A model generated the notes under the pieces. The model worked only from the letters and a program-made list of their open reading frames with translations, ran no database searches and had not been told where the DNA came from. Positions 17,704-27,481 of a stretch of DNA of 27,481 nucleotides are shown one piece after another (position 1 is the first letter of the stretch; every line of letters begins with the position of its first letter). Source of the DNA: Zetaproteobacteria bacterium (GTDB taxonomy: Bacteria > Pseudomonadota > Alphaproteobacteria > Micavibrionales > Micavibrionaceae); NCBI GenBank assembly GCA_002747015.1, contig NVXI01000002.1, positions 1 to 27,481 of the forward strand, written 5' to 3'. The position numbers and the translations under genes are program-made.

Positions 17704-18289
17704 CTTTTCGATCGAAAATCAATATAGCGGTATTGTATGCGGCCTTGATGAGGTCGGGCGCGGCCCACTGGCTGGCCCCGTGGTCGCCGCATGCGTGGTT
17801 ATCCCCCCTGCCAAACGTATGCTAGATTTTGTGGCCGCGATACAAGACAGTAAAAAATTATCAGTAAAAAAACGCGATGAACTTTACGACAAAATAATCG
17901 AGAATTTTCCCCATGCGATCACCGAGATTACTCCAGAGGAAATAGATGAGATTAATATTCTACAGGCCTCTCTCAAGGCCATGAAAACCGCGCATGATGC
18001 CATCGGTAATATCGAATATGCTCTTGTCGACGGAAATAAAGCACCAGAGCTAAACTCCAAAGCAATCACCGTGATAAAAGGTGATTCAAAGTCAAAGAGC
18101 ATTGCCGCAGCCTCTATCATTGCAAAAGTACACAGAGATAGAATTATGCAGGAGCTATCAAAGCAATATCCACATTATGGCTGGAGCAAAAATGCAGGAT
18201 ATCCCACAAAACAACACCGTGAAGCCATTTTACAATTTGGCATAACCCAGCATCATCGCAAAAGCTTTGCCCCTGTTCGGAACTTTATT

Positions 18290-18304
<15 letters not shown>
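17696..18304 (+). CDS. rnhB: Ribonuclease HII
   Basis: Cleaves RNA in RNA-DNA hybrids, including single ribonucleotides in DNA. The 202-residue sequence has catalytic Asp18 and Glu19 in CGLDEVGRGPLAGPVV, Asp112 in ALVDGNKAP, Asp148 in KVHRDR, plus the conserved GYPTKQH segment. The start at 17696 overlaps the pepN stop by 8 nt (ATGACTGA) and gives the normal family N-terminus. The next gene is ccrM, a neighbour pair seen in other alphaproteobacteria. Confidence 0.96.
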
Positions 18305-19881
<1,577 letters not shown>

Positions 19882-20883
19882 TTATTGCAGAACTCCACCA
19901 TTCCTCGATAGCTCCTCCAATATCTTGTACTGATCGCCCAGTTTAACATTTAGCTTCCCTTTCTTTTTGCTCCTTACAAAGATCTGAGAATAGAACAACG
20001 TTTCCTTCCTTCTATCTGCATAGACTTCGTACCCTTCAAGTATCCCCATCATACGAATGGCTGTCAAACGGCTTGTTCTGCTTCTTCCCAAAAGCCCTCC
20101 ATGAGCAAAAATTTTAACCCTAAGATAAAGGTACGCATCCCTCATACCGTACATCGCTTTTTTAGTACGATAGGCTAGCTTCTTGTATTTCTTTTTAAAT
20201 TCTATGTTTTTTTGTCGAGTATACTCATTTGCGATCTTCTCTGACATTGGTACACGAATGATAGTTAATGGGCGGCTTAACTCTAAAACAATAATTCTTG
20301 GATATCCACTCTCAAGAGTCTGATCCTTGACGCACGGTTTCCTAAAAGGATCTGTTGCAAACAACTCAAACTTACGAAATGATTTTATTTGGTAATCCTT
20401 TTGCACACCAAAAGCCACGAAACGCGCGCTATAATCACGTAACTTAAGGGGAATTATAAATTCAAATCGTGTAGGAAACTCCGATTTATTGTTTTTAATA
20501 AAGTTTTTTGCCGCATCCCTTATTCCACCCCACTCAAACTCATCACCAATAAACTTTCTATACATATCACATTCATTGATCCGCATAAACTCGTCAACAG
20601 CTTCATTATCATCAGTACTATAAACCCCTAACCCCCAATACATGTGAGACAAAGCCTTTACAGTCGGAAGTTCGTATAAATATACATCACTTTCTATTTT
20701 ATCAGTGCGTTTACCAATTTTTTCTGCGCCAGCACCTTCATAATAATTTAAATATACATCAGCATAGCCCTCTAGAAGTTTTTCTATATGTGCAGATGCT
20801 GTCCCTGCAACAAAAGATCCACAGAGCATGATTATCAAAACAGTAAAGCCACGGATCCATAAGGTTATATTTCTTCTAAACAC
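19882..20883 (-). CDS. Secreted protein of unknown function
   Basis: I do not recognise a function with confidence. The best start is GTG at 20883: it has GGAG five bases upstream and gives a clean signal peptide of about 31 residues (basic MFRR, hydrophobic core, cleavage after TASA). A longer TTG start at 20955 overlaps the mutY stop by 8 nt but has no ribosome-binding site and yields an oversized leader. The mature part (about 300 residues) has two Cys (in INECDMY and RKPCVKD), a beta-rich middle (RFEFIIPLKLRDYSARFVAF) and a very basic Lys/Arg-rich C-terminal third (KKKYKKLAYRTKKAMYG). It could belong to a domain-of-unknown-function family limited to alphaproteobacteria (DUF4852 came to mind but I cannot verify it). 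It converges on folB. Confidence 0.75.
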   Translation of the reverse strand: MFRRNITLWIRGFTVLIIMLCGSFVAGTASAHIEKLLEGYADVYLNYYEGAGAEKIGKRTDKIESDVYLYELPTVKALSHMYWGLGVYSTDDNEAVDEFMRINECDMYRKFIGDEFEWGGIRDAAKNFIKNNKSEFPTRFEFIIPLKLRDYSARFVAFGVQKDYQIKSFRKFELFATDPFRKPCVKDQTLESGYPRIIVLELSRPLTIIRVPMSEKIANEYTRQKNIEFKKKYKKLAYRTKKAMYGMRDAYLYLRVKIFAHGGLLGRSRTSRLTAIRMMGILEGYEVYADRRKETLFYSQIFVRSKKKGKLNVKLGDQYKILEELSRNGGVLQ

Positions 20884-20947
20884 GGCAGCTCCAAAAAAAT
20901 TATGTACATAAGTAATGATAGCACGAGGTATCAAAAAACAAATCACT

Positions 20948-22033
20948 TTATCCAAAAAACTTTTGAGCTTTCTTAAACACTGTAGGTAAACCTAGGCGAT
21001 CAAGTCTGTCTGCATTCATCCATTCATAACCAATTGGCACTTTCAAATCCTTATAAAACGCATAAGAATACAAAGTAAGCGTTAGATGAAAATGCGTAAA
21101 AACATGTGTAATGTTGGCGTTCATTACGTGCAACTCCATTTTTTCATTTAAAAAATTTATATGCTGTAAATTAGTTTCTCTCCCCACCCACTCAGAAGTA
21201 GGTAATCCATACATACCACCCAGCAACCCTTTCTCTGGCCGCTTATGAATTAAAATATCACCTTCTGGATTTGTAATGAAATACACGAAACCATGACGTT
21301 CAGGCCTTTTTTTCTTAAGAGAGCGTAGTGGATATCTTTCAGGATTCCCCGCACTATACCCCATGCAAACATCATTTAGAGGACATGAAAAGCAAGCAGG
21401 TGACTTTGGCGTACAAATTGTTGCCCCTAAATCCATTAATGCTTGTGCGTAATCTCCTGTACGCTGGTCAAACCCATCTGCATATGTAGTGGCATATGCC
21501 TTAAGATTTTTTTTCCCCTTCGGTAATGCAACTTCACATGCATGCAAGCGTGCCATCACGCGCTCCACATTACCATCTACAACTATGGCCGGCTGATCAA
21601 AAGCAATAGATGCAATAGCTGCACTGGTATAATCTCCAATGCCTGGTAACCTTTTAAGTTCACACAAGTCAGTTGGGAAAATTCCGTTATACTCGCTAGA
21701 AATAATTTCCGCACATTTATGAAGATTACGCGCCCGCGCATAATAACCCAATCCGGCCCAATTACCCATCACATCATCATTATCCGCGTGGGCAAGTGAA
21801 TGAACGTCTGGCCATTTTTCTGTAAATTTTAAGAAATATGGAATAACGGCCTGTACAGTTGTTTGCTGTAACATTATTTCAGAAAGCCAAACACGATATG
21901 GGTCGGGTTTTTCACCCTTCAAAGCCCTCCATGGCAACACACGTCTGTGCACATCATACCAATCCAGAATTTTTTTACGAAAAATAACAGGCTCTTCTGT
22001 GTTTCTATACTTACTTATGCTACAAATTGACAT
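20948..22033 (-). CDS. mutY: Adenine DNA glycosylase MutY
   Basis: Removes adenine mispaired with 8-oxoguanine. The 361 residues show catalytic Glu52 (LSEIMLQQT), the helix-hairpin-helix LKRLPGIGDYTSAAIA (126-141) and Asp153 in VVDGNVERV. The [4Fe-4S] ligands are Cys207, Cys214, Cys217 and Cys223 in the C-X6-C-X2-C-X5-C spacing. The C-terminal NUDIX-like domain that recognises 8-oxoG starts near HGFVYFITNPEG and carries HVFTHFHLTL. The ATG at 22033 lies only 25 bp from the divergent DUF721 gene, so the two promoters must overlap or lie in coding sequence. The ribosome-binding site is weak. Confidence 0.96.
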   Translation of the reverse strand: MSICSISKYRNTEEPVIFRKKILDWYDVHRRVLPWRALKGEKPDPYRVWLSEIMLQQTTVQAVIPYFLKFTEKWPDVHSLAHADNDDVMGNWAGLGYYARARNLHKCAEIISSEYNGIFPTDLCELKRLPGIGDYTSAAIASIAFDQPAIVVDGNVERVMARLHACEVALPKGKKNLKAYATTYADGFDQRTGDYAQALMDLGATICTPKSPACFSCPLNDVCMGYSAGNPERYPLRSLKKKRPERHGFVYFITNPEGDILIHKRPEKGLLGGMYGLPTSEWVGRETNLQHINFLNEKMELHVMNANITHVFTHFHLTLTLYSYAFYKDLKVPIGYEWMNADRLDRLGLPTVFKKAQKFFG

Positions 22034-22058
22034 TTATACAACCGAGACCTAAAAATTA

Positions 22059-22541
22059 ATGCGCCCATTATCAGAATCAACAGCACGCGTTGCCAGTAAA
22101 AACTTTTCCAGAAAATACATTGCCTTGGGACGAGTTGTCAAACAATGGGATGAAATTATGGGCAGGGAATTTGCCGATAAAGCGCAGCCGGTCAAAATTA
22201 ACTATCGAAAAGCCACACGCTCAAAGAAACAAACAGTCACTCTAGATATCGCTACAACCAGCTCATATGCAACAATATTACCCTATCAAAAAGATATCAT
22301 TCTTGAGCGCATTAACCAACTCTTTGGAAATCAATGGATTACGGATATAAGATTTGTTGCTGGTAATGTTATTGAAACACCAATTACAAAGAAAAAAATC
22401 ATTTCTCCCTTGACGCAGGATGAAAAAAAATATCTATCGGGGGTACTTGATCAAATAGATGACCCTGAATTTAAGGAAAAACTTGAAAGCTTAGGAAAAG
22501 CTCTCATATCAGACATAAAATCACCGGAAAGAAAGTTATGA
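22059..22541 (+). CDS. DUF721 protein, DciA-like
   Basis: A 160-residue protein with a DUF721 domain in its first ~105 residues, including VVKQWDEIMGREFADKAQPVKI and a KKQTVTLDIATTSSYATILPYQKDIILERINQLFG-type core (motif LPYQKDIILERINQLFG). DUF721 family member DciA loads the replicative helicase DnaB in bacteria lacking DnaC, but not every DUF721 protein has been shown to do so. The C-terminal ~50 residues are charged and probably less ordered. In many alphaproteobacteria this gene lies between mutY and a dsbA-like gene beside smc; here efp, suhB and an OmpA-like gene intervene. The stop overlaps efp by 4 nt (ATGA). Confidence 0.82.
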   Translation: MRPLSESTARVASKNFSRKYIALGRVVKQWDEIMGREFADKAQPVKINYRKATRSKKQTVTLDIATTSSYATILPYQKDIILERINQLFGNQWITDIRFVAGNVIETPITKKKIISPLTQDEKKYLSGVLDQIDDPEFKEKLESLGKALISDIKSPERKL

Positions 22542-23110
22542 AAGTAAACGCAATTACTCTACGCTCTGGAAATATTATTGAACATAATGGAAAGCTTTGC
22601 ATGGTTGTTAAGAATGACATTCAGCAACCAGGAAAAGGCGCATCTGTCGCCCAAATAGAAATGCGTGATATTCGTACAGGCAATAAAGATAATGTCCGCT
22701 TTCGCACTCAAGAAACAGTCGAGCGCATACGCCTTGATCAAACAGAATACCAATTCCTATATTTGGCTGGTGATGATATAAATCTTATGAATACAGAAAC
22801 ATATGATCAAATCACAGTTACAAAAGAAGCAATGGGGCCGCAAGCAGCCTATTTACAGGAAAATATGCTTATTGAGGTTGAATCACACGAGGGTGAGCCA
22901 TTGGGCTTTAAATTACCTGATCGTATTATTCTTGAAATCGTAGAGGCAGAACCCGTTATTAAAGGCCAGACTGCAACGACATCCTATAAGCCCGCTATTT
23001 TAGAGAATGGTGCAAAAGTTATGGTACCCCCACATATTGAAGTTGGAACAAAAGTTGTGGTTAAACTAGAAGATGGTGTTGGCACATACTTTGAGCGTTA
23101 TAAAGGCTAA
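22538..23110 (+). CDS. efp: Elongation factor P
   Basis: EF-P rescues ribosomes stalled at polyproline stretches. The 190-residue sequence has the three beta-barrel domains. The tip loop QQPGKGAS carries Lys33, matching modified Lys34 of E. coli. The family C-terminal region ILENGAKVMVPPHIEVGTKVVV is present. No modification enzyme (EpmA/EpmB-type) gene is nearby, so the state of Lys33 is unknown. It has a GGAAAG ribosome-binding site and a 4-nt overlap with the preceding gene. The OmpA-like product encoded two genes on has Pro-rich stretches that could need EF-P, though this link is only suggestive. Confidence 0.97.
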   Translation: MKVNAITLRSGNIIEHNGKLCMVVKNDIQQPGKGASVAQIEMRDIRTGNKDNVRFRTQETVERIRLDQTEYQFLYLAGDDINLMNTETYDQITVTKEAMGPQAAYLQENMLIEVESHEGEPLGFKLPDRIILEIVEAEPVIKGQTATTSYKPAILENGAKVMVPPHIEVGTKVVVKLEDGVGTYFERYKG

Positions 23111-23158
23111 AAATTAATACAATTCATAATAAAACATCGTAAATAAGGAAAATTAATC

Positions 23159-23953
23159 ATGGCAACACAAACGCCTGTAATGAACGTAATGATGCGCGCA
23201 AGTGAAAAAGCCGCGCGCACACTTTTACGCGACTTTAATGAAGTTGAGCACCTTCAAATCTCTCAAAAAGGACCAGGAGACTTTGTTTCCGCCGCAGATC
23301 GTAGATCTGAAGAAATTATATTTGAAGAACTTAAAAAATCACGCCCTGATTACAGCTTCCTTATGGAAGAATCTGGTGTAGTTGAAGGCAAAGACCCTGA
23401 CTATCGCTGGATCATCGATCCCCTTGATGGAACAACCAACTTTCTCCACGGTATTCCACATTGGGCAATATCCATTGCACTGGAACATAAAGGGCAGATA
23501 ATTGCCGGCCTTATCCATGATCCAGTTAAAGATGAAATTTTTCACGCAGAAAAAGGCAAAGGCGCCTTTATGCGCCGTAGACGTTTACGCGTTTCGGGAA
23601 GAAATGACCTAATGCTTGCCACAATTGCCACAGGCGCACCACGTAGATCACAAGCACAAAAAGATAAATTCATCGCCGAATACACTGCTATGCAGTCTTT
23701 TGCTCCGGGATTACGCCGTTTCGGTGCTGCTGCTCTTGACCTCGCATATGTTGCTGCTGGACGCTATGAAGGGTTTTGGGAACGTGACTTGAAATCTTGG
23801 GATGTTGCCGCTGGTATCATCATTGTAAAAGAAGCTGGGGGTTTTATTTCAGATATTGATGACATTCGAAAGAATCCAGTAGATACTGGAAATATTATAG
23901 CGGCAAACGAACAACTCTTCGATTCTATTGGGAAAATTCTGAAAGCCGTATAA
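23159..23953 (+). CDS. suhB: Inositol-1-monophosphatase family protein
   Basis: Mg-dependent phosphatase of the FIG superfamily, hydrolysing inositol monophosphate or related sugar phosphates. In several bacteria SuhB also takes part in rRNA transcription complexes. The 264 residues hold all metal-site motifs: FLMEESG, WIIDPLDGTTNFLHGIPHW, and the C-terminal WDVAAGIIIVKEAGG. Length is as expected. It lies 48 bp after efp with an AAGGAA ribosome-binding site, and 28 bp before the OmpA-like gene. The efp-suhB pairing is known from alphaproteobacterial genomes. Confidence 0.94.
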   Translation: MATQTPVMNVMMRASEKAARTLLRDFNEVEHLQISQKGPGDFVSAADRRSEEIIFEELKKSRPDYSFLMEESGVVEGKDPDYRWIIDPLDGTTNFLHGIPHWAISIALEHKGQIIAGLIHDPVKDEIFHAEKGKGAFMRRRRLRVSGRNDLMLATIATGAPRRSQAQKDKFIAEYTAMQSFAPGLRRFGAAALDLAYVAAGRYEGFWERDLKSWDVAAGIIIVKEAGGFISDIDDIRKNPVDTGNIIAANEQLFDSIGKILKAV

Positions 23954-23981
23954 TTCTTTAACAAAGAAAGGATTTCAGACT

Positions 23982-24704
23982 TTGAGACTATATAAAACAC
24001 TCGGGCAGTCCTTTCTTTTCATCACACTTATATTTATTGGCAATTCTACCATATCCATTGCAGCTAAAGCGGAGGAAACAATCCCCATTCCTCCCAAGCG
24101 CCCCAATGTTCTAAGTGTTTCTCCCGCCTATATAGAAGAGCTAAGAAACAGAGAGCTAACACTTGCGGGTAAAACCAATAAAGAACCAGATTCCTACACC
24201 ACGACGCAAAATAATCAACCAGCTGAAACTATCGATACCCAGCCCACCACATTGGATGCTGAACAACTCGTCAACATCCTAGAACCACTACAGGATAATA
24301 CCTTACCTTCGGCCCCTATTCCTAGATATAAACCGTCCTTATTAGACAAAAATATAGAACCTGCGGCACAAGAAAAAAGCCAAGAAACAACTTTGGTTAG
24401 TTTTGCGCTGAAACCAAGACAGGTGTCCCTCGATAAAAATTTACGTTACTTTTTAGAAAAACATGCCATACGAATTCTCACAGAAGATAAGAGTCTTGAA
24501 ATACAAATTCACGCTTATGCTACGCCCATTGAGGGTGAATCATACAGTGATGTCAGAATTTCATTGGCGCGCGCTTTGGAGATAAGAAGCTTTCTTATTG
24601 ATAAGAATATAGAGCCAAGTCGTCTAAAATTAACGCCCGTTGGCCATGACAAAAAAAACGGCAGCAACGACCGGATTGACTTAATTTTCGTAACCAAAGA
24701 ATAA
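23982..24704 (+). CDS. Secreted OmpA-like domain protein
   Basis: A 240-residue exported protein with three parts. Residues 1-30 are a signal peptide (hydrophobic 9-27, likely cleaved after AKA). Residues about 31-130 are Pro-, Gln- and Thr-rich (IPIPPKRPNV, PIPRYKPS) with low complexity. Residues about 145-240 are an OmpA-like domain, with a SLEIQIHAYATP strand followed by ISLARALEIRSFLIDKNIEPSRL and a DRIDLIF end. This suggests periplasmic peptidoglycan association. The start is a TTG at 23982: AAAGGA lies 9 bp upstream, no in-frame ATG or better start exists in the region, and the signal peptide begins there. The domain looks divergent in its peptidoglycan-binding residues. Confidence 0.75.
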   Translation: MRLYKTLGQSFLFITLIFIGNSTISIAAKAEETIPIPPKRPNVLSVSPAYIEELRNRELTLAGKTNKEPDSYTTTQNNQPAETIDTQPTTLDAEQLVNILEPLQDNTLPSAPIPRYKPSLLDKNIEPAAQEKSQETTLVSFALKPRQVSLDKNLRYFLEKHAIRILTEDKSLEIQIHAYATPIEGESYSDVRISLARALEIRSFLIDKNIEPSRLKLTPVGHDKKNGSNDRIDLIFVTKE

Positions 24705-24773
24705 AAAATACGACTGACAAGTAATCCAGATGCTTATATGTGGATAAAAAAAACTTAGGAAGCACTGTATTTC

Positions 24774-24800
24774 TTGACTTTTCAAAGATTTAAGTATGGT
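24774..24800 (+). promoter_or_regulatory. Possible promoter of the dsbA-like gene
   Basis: TTGACT (24774-24779) and TATGGT (24795-24800) lie 35 bp before the dsbA-like ATG with a 15-bp spacer, which is short. The 130-bp stretch 24705-24834 holds no gene. The TTTCTTGAC-plus-GTATGGT pattern resembles the region before rplU. Confidence 0.4.
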
Positions 24801-24834
24801 ATGGGTCGTTATTTGAAAACTATGGAGTTATACT

Positions 24835-25641
24835 ATGTCGAAAACTGATGATCAGGCTAATGAAACAACTGAGAAAATAAAAAAATCACCTATCGGTGTT
24901 ATTTTGGCCGTTTTCGCCCTACTCGCAATTATTGTTGTTATCGGCTTAGCAAATAACGCAAAAACCACGACATCTGATCCAACTAAAGCGACCAATCAAG
25001 AACAAGCTAAGCCTGCTTCTGCGGAAACAGAAAATTCAGTTGATGCAAATCAAACAACAGGTATCGTAGAAATAGAAGCGCAAGCAACAAGTATCGAGTT
25101 TGACTTAGAAAAAGCCTCAACACCACGTATATTGGGCGACCCAGATGCTCCAATAAAAATCTCAGAGCATAGCTCTTTCACTTGTGGTGCGTGCGCAATG
25201 TTCCATAAAGATAACTTTAAACGTATCAAGAAAGAATATGTCGATACAGGTAAGGCATATATTGTCTTTGATGATTATCCACGAAACATGTTTGATGTTA
25301 AAATCGGTGCTGTAGCACGCTGTGTTCCTGAAAGTGCTTATTTTAATTTCGTACAGCTACTCTTCGAAACACAAAAAACATGGCTGAATGATGACTATGT
25401 TACATATTTAACACAAAATGCAAAACTAACTGGTGCCAATCATGCACAAATTCAAAATTGCTTAAATAGTAAAGAGCTTCACAAAGCTCTGGCACAACGC
25501 CAAGAAGAAGCAACGAAGAAACATAATGTAAAATCAACACCAACATTAGTTATTAATGATAGTGTTGTTATTAGCGGCCTGTCTCCATACCAAGCGATTA
25601 AAGAAGCACTTGATGCCGAACTCGCTAAAACAGCCGAATAA
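24835..25641 (+). CDS. Membrane-anchored DsbA-like thiol:disulfide oxidoreductase
   Basis: A 268-residue protein with a short cytoplasmic N-terminus, one transmembrane helix (20-39) and a low-complexity Thr/Ala/Glu-rich linker (about 41-80). The periplasmic thioredoxin-fold DsbA-like domain begins near RILGDPDAPIKISEHSS. The active site is Cys117-Gly-Ala-Cys120 and the cis-proline loop is KSTPTLVIN (Pro236). Two further Cys, 163 and 209, could form a structural disulfide. The CGAC dipeptide differs from CPHC of E. coli DsbA. Its position just before smc, near mutY/DUF721, matches many alphaproteobacteria. The start has a GGAG site. It probably oxidises or isomerises exported proteins; the direction cannot be read from sequence. 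Confidence 0.87.
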   Translation: MSKTDDQANETTEKIKKSPIGVILAVFALLAIIVVIGLANNAKTTTSDPTKATNQEQAKPASAETENSVDANQTTGIVEIEAQATSIEFDLEKASTPRILGDPDAPIKISEHSSFTCGACAMFHKDNFKRIKKEYVDTGKAYIVFDDYPRNMFDVKIGAVARCVPESAYFNFVQLLFETQKTWLNDDYVTYLTQNAKLTGANHAQIQNCLNSKELHKALAQRQEEATKKHNVKSTPTLVINDSVVISGLSPYQAIKEALDAELAKTAE

Positions 25642-25684
25642 CACATGTACCTTAATGGCTATAAATAAAGGCATTTGAGTATAA

Positions 25685-27481
25685 ATGATCCAGTTCGCGA
25701 GCCTTAGGCTGAGTGGTTTTAAATCATTCGTCGATAAGACAGAGTTAGAGATCGGGCCAGGGTTAAACGGTATTGTTGGCCCCAACGGTTGCGGAAAATC
25801 GAATCTTGTCGAAGCCTTACGTTGGGTTATGGGAGAAAGCTCCGCAAAAAAAATGCGTGGTTCTGGGATGGAAGATGTAATATTTTCCGGAACAAATCGA
25901 AGAAGTGCGCGGAATTTTGCTGAAGTTTCCCTTCTCCTAAGTAATACAACACGCACAGCGCCTTCCGCTTACAACAACTCAGACGAAATTGAAGTTGTTC
26001 GTAAAATTGAACGTGATAAAGGATCTGGCTATAAAATAAACGGAAAACATGCGCGGGCGCGTGATGTGCAAATGCTATTTGCCGACACTGTCACTGGCTC
26101 AAACTCTCCATCACTCGTATCACAAGGTCATGTGACACGCATGATTAATGCTAAACCGCAAGATCGTCGTCTTATTTTAGAGGAATCCGCCGGCATCGCA
26201 GGATTATATGCACGCAGACATGAGGCAGAATTACGCTTAAAGGCAACCGATACAAATTTAATACGTGTCGATGATATTCTTAGCAGTATGGAATCACGTC
26301 TAAATTCTTTAAAGCGACAAACAAGACAAGCAAGTAAATACAAGAATGTCAGCGCACAAATCCGCCAACTTGAATTGGTTATCACCTATCTGGAATGGCA
26401 AGCCATCATTGATAAGAAAAAAGAAATAGCAAACGCATTCTCTAATGCCGAGAGCATTGTTGCAGAAAACCTAGGTACTGTAACCCAGCTTACAAAAACA
26501 CAAAACACACAGATAGAAGACTTACCAGCCTTACGTAAGACAGAATCAGAACTATCCGCGAAATTGCAAAAATACAAATTGGACTTTGAAAGATTAGAAA
26601 GTGAAGCAGAACGCCACCAAAAAGATTTGCTAGAAACAAAAAATCAGATACATCAGGTAAATATTGATGCACAACACGAAGAACAAACATTAGAAGAATG
26701 CACTATATTACTAGAGCGCACGGAAGTTGAGCATAAAAATTTATTAGAGAATCAAGAAAACGACACCTCTACACAAGAAAAACAAACAGCAGAAAAAGAT
26801 GTCTTAAAAGTTAAAGTCATAGAACTTGAAGAACGTTTCACGGCACTGAAAGAAAGTGCCGCCGAAAACCGTGCCCGCGAAGAATCTCTCAAACACCAAA
26901 TTCAGCGCCATAATGATCAAATTGCCACTTTTCATCAACGCAAGTCTTATGCTCAAAGAGAACTGGAAAGTCTCGTTATCGATGCGGATAGCCGCAAAAA
27001 AATTAAGACATTGGAAGATAAAACCGCAACATTAGAAAAACAGCTTAGCACATTAAACAGTAAAACGGACAAGGCGCGCCAAGACATATCCCATTCAGAT
27101 GAGGAAACAGAATCCTCACGTCACTCACTATCGGAAGTAGAAAAGAAGCACGCAGAATTTACCGCCGAAATATCAGTGCTAGAAGCATTTTTTCAAAATG
27201 ATGATGCACAGAATTTCACACCTATCCTCGATACGATAATAAGCACCCCTGGCTTTGAAAAGGCACTATCGCGCGCGCTTGGCGACTCCTTAATGGCCTC
27301 CGTCGATAATGCTGCTCCTACAAATTGGAGGGCACAGGACCATAATACAAAACTACATGATCTGCCAACTGGATCAGAACCATTATTGCCATATATAGAC
27401 GCTCCAAAGGAACTGCATAGAACACTTTCCCAAATTGGTTTTGTAAAGGACCAAGAAACTGGTGAACGCCTATCCCCATCA
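25685..27481 (+). CDS. smc: Chromosome segregation protein SMC, N-terminal part (cut by window end)
   Basis: Structural maintenance of chromosomes ATPase that forms the condensin ring with ScpA/ScpB. The reading frame from ATG 25685 stays open for 599 codons to the right edge. Walker A VGPNGCGKSN is at 31-40 and the ATPase head runs to about residue 165, with the conserved LVSQGHVTRMINAKPQDRRLILEESAGI stretch (motif INAKPQDRRLILEESAGI). Residues about 170-540 are a charged coiled coil rich in Glu, Lys, Gln and Leu. From about 545 the hinge begins (ISTPGFEKALSRALGDSL, then APTNWRAQD), of the alphaproteobacterial kind. The second coil and the C-terminal head with Walker B are beyond the window. 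It starts 43 bp after the dsbA-like gene, with a weak ribosome-binding site. Confidence 0.96.
   Translation, partial: MIQFASLRLSGFKSFVDKTELEIGPGLNGIVGPNGCGKSNLVEALRWVMGESSAKKMRGSGMEDVIFSGTNRRSARNFAEVSLLLSNTTRTAPSAYNNSDEIEVVRKIERDKGSGYKINGKHARARDVQMLFADTVTGSNSPSLVSQGHVTRMINAKPQDRRLILEESAGIAGLYARRHEAELRLKATDTNLIRVDDILSSMESRLNSLKRQTRQASKYKNVSAQIRQLELVITYLEWQAIIDKKKEIANAFSNAESIVAENLGTVTQLTKTQNTQIEDLPALRKTESELSAKLQKYKLDFERLESEAERHQKDLLETKNQIHQVNIDAQHEEQTLEECTILLERTEVEHKNLLENQENDTSTQEKQTAEKDVLKVKVIELEERFTALKESAAENRAREESLKHQIQRHNDQIATFHQRKSYAQRELESLVIDADSRKKIKTLEDKTATLEKQLSTLNSKTDKARQDISHSDEETESSRHSLSEVEKKHAEFTAEISVLEAFFQNDDAQNFTPILDTIISTPGFEKALSRALGDSLMASVDNAAPTNWRAQDHNTKLHDLPTGSEPLLPYIDAPKELHRTLSQIGFVKDQETGERLSPS

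Noticed and set aside
24728..24749. ATCCA...TGGAT short hairpin before an A-run after the OmpA-like gene
   Set aside because: The stem is only five pairs and the run is A on the plus strand, and on the minus strand the T-run precedes the stem, so it is not an intrinsic terminator in either direction.

Overview
The window reads as chromosomal DNA of a free-living, rather AT-rich alphaproteobacterium. Evidence: a CcrM-type GANTC methyltransferase with its typical C-terminal domain, an alphaproteobacterial-style SMC hinge, the obgE-proB pair behind rplU-rpmA, and a mutY / DUF721 / DsbA-like / smc neighbourhood known from many alphaproteobacteria. I cannot place it to order. No phage, transposon, integrase, CRISPR or rRNA sequence was seen, and no gap between genes exceeds about 160 bp.

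Layout. 1-3896 is all on the minus strand: a tRNA-Asp(GTC) cut by the window edge, alanine dehydrogenase (ald), ispG of the MEP isoprenoid pathway, and glutaryl-CoA dehydrogenase. 3966-8046 runs on the plus strand: a fused alpha+beta 2-oxoacid dehydrogenase E1, an unusual FabD-like acyltransferase, and mazG. 8067-12006 is a manganese-type uptake module: mntR divergent from a TroABCD/MntABCD-like ABC transporter (binding protein, ATPase, two permeases). 12161-18304 is the core block rplU, rpmA, (terminator/attenuator), obgE, proB, pepN, rnhB. 18420-19881 is ccrM with folB. A secreted protein of unknown function and mutY (minus strand) then meet a plus-strand block running to the right edge: DUF721/DciA-like, efp, suhB, OmpA-like, membrane-anchored DsbA-like, and the first 599 codons of smc.

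Genes are packed tightly. Four pairs overlap by exactly 8 nt (ATGnnTRA-type junctions) and two by 4 nt (ATGA), which suggests widespread translational coupling.

Most interesting points: (1) eight GANTC sites in about 216 bp around the ccrM promoter and start, suggesting methylation-sensitive autoregulation; (2) a fused E1 paired with a FabD-like protein that keeps the catalytic Ser and His but has lost the malonyl-carboxylate-binding Arg and other hallmarks, possibly an acyl-generating and acyl-transferring pair using non-carboxylated acyl groups; (3) back-to-back mntR/mntA promoters each carrying one arm of a TTTAGC/GCTAAA inverted repeat; (4) an unrecognised secreted protein whose start is best placed at a GTG.
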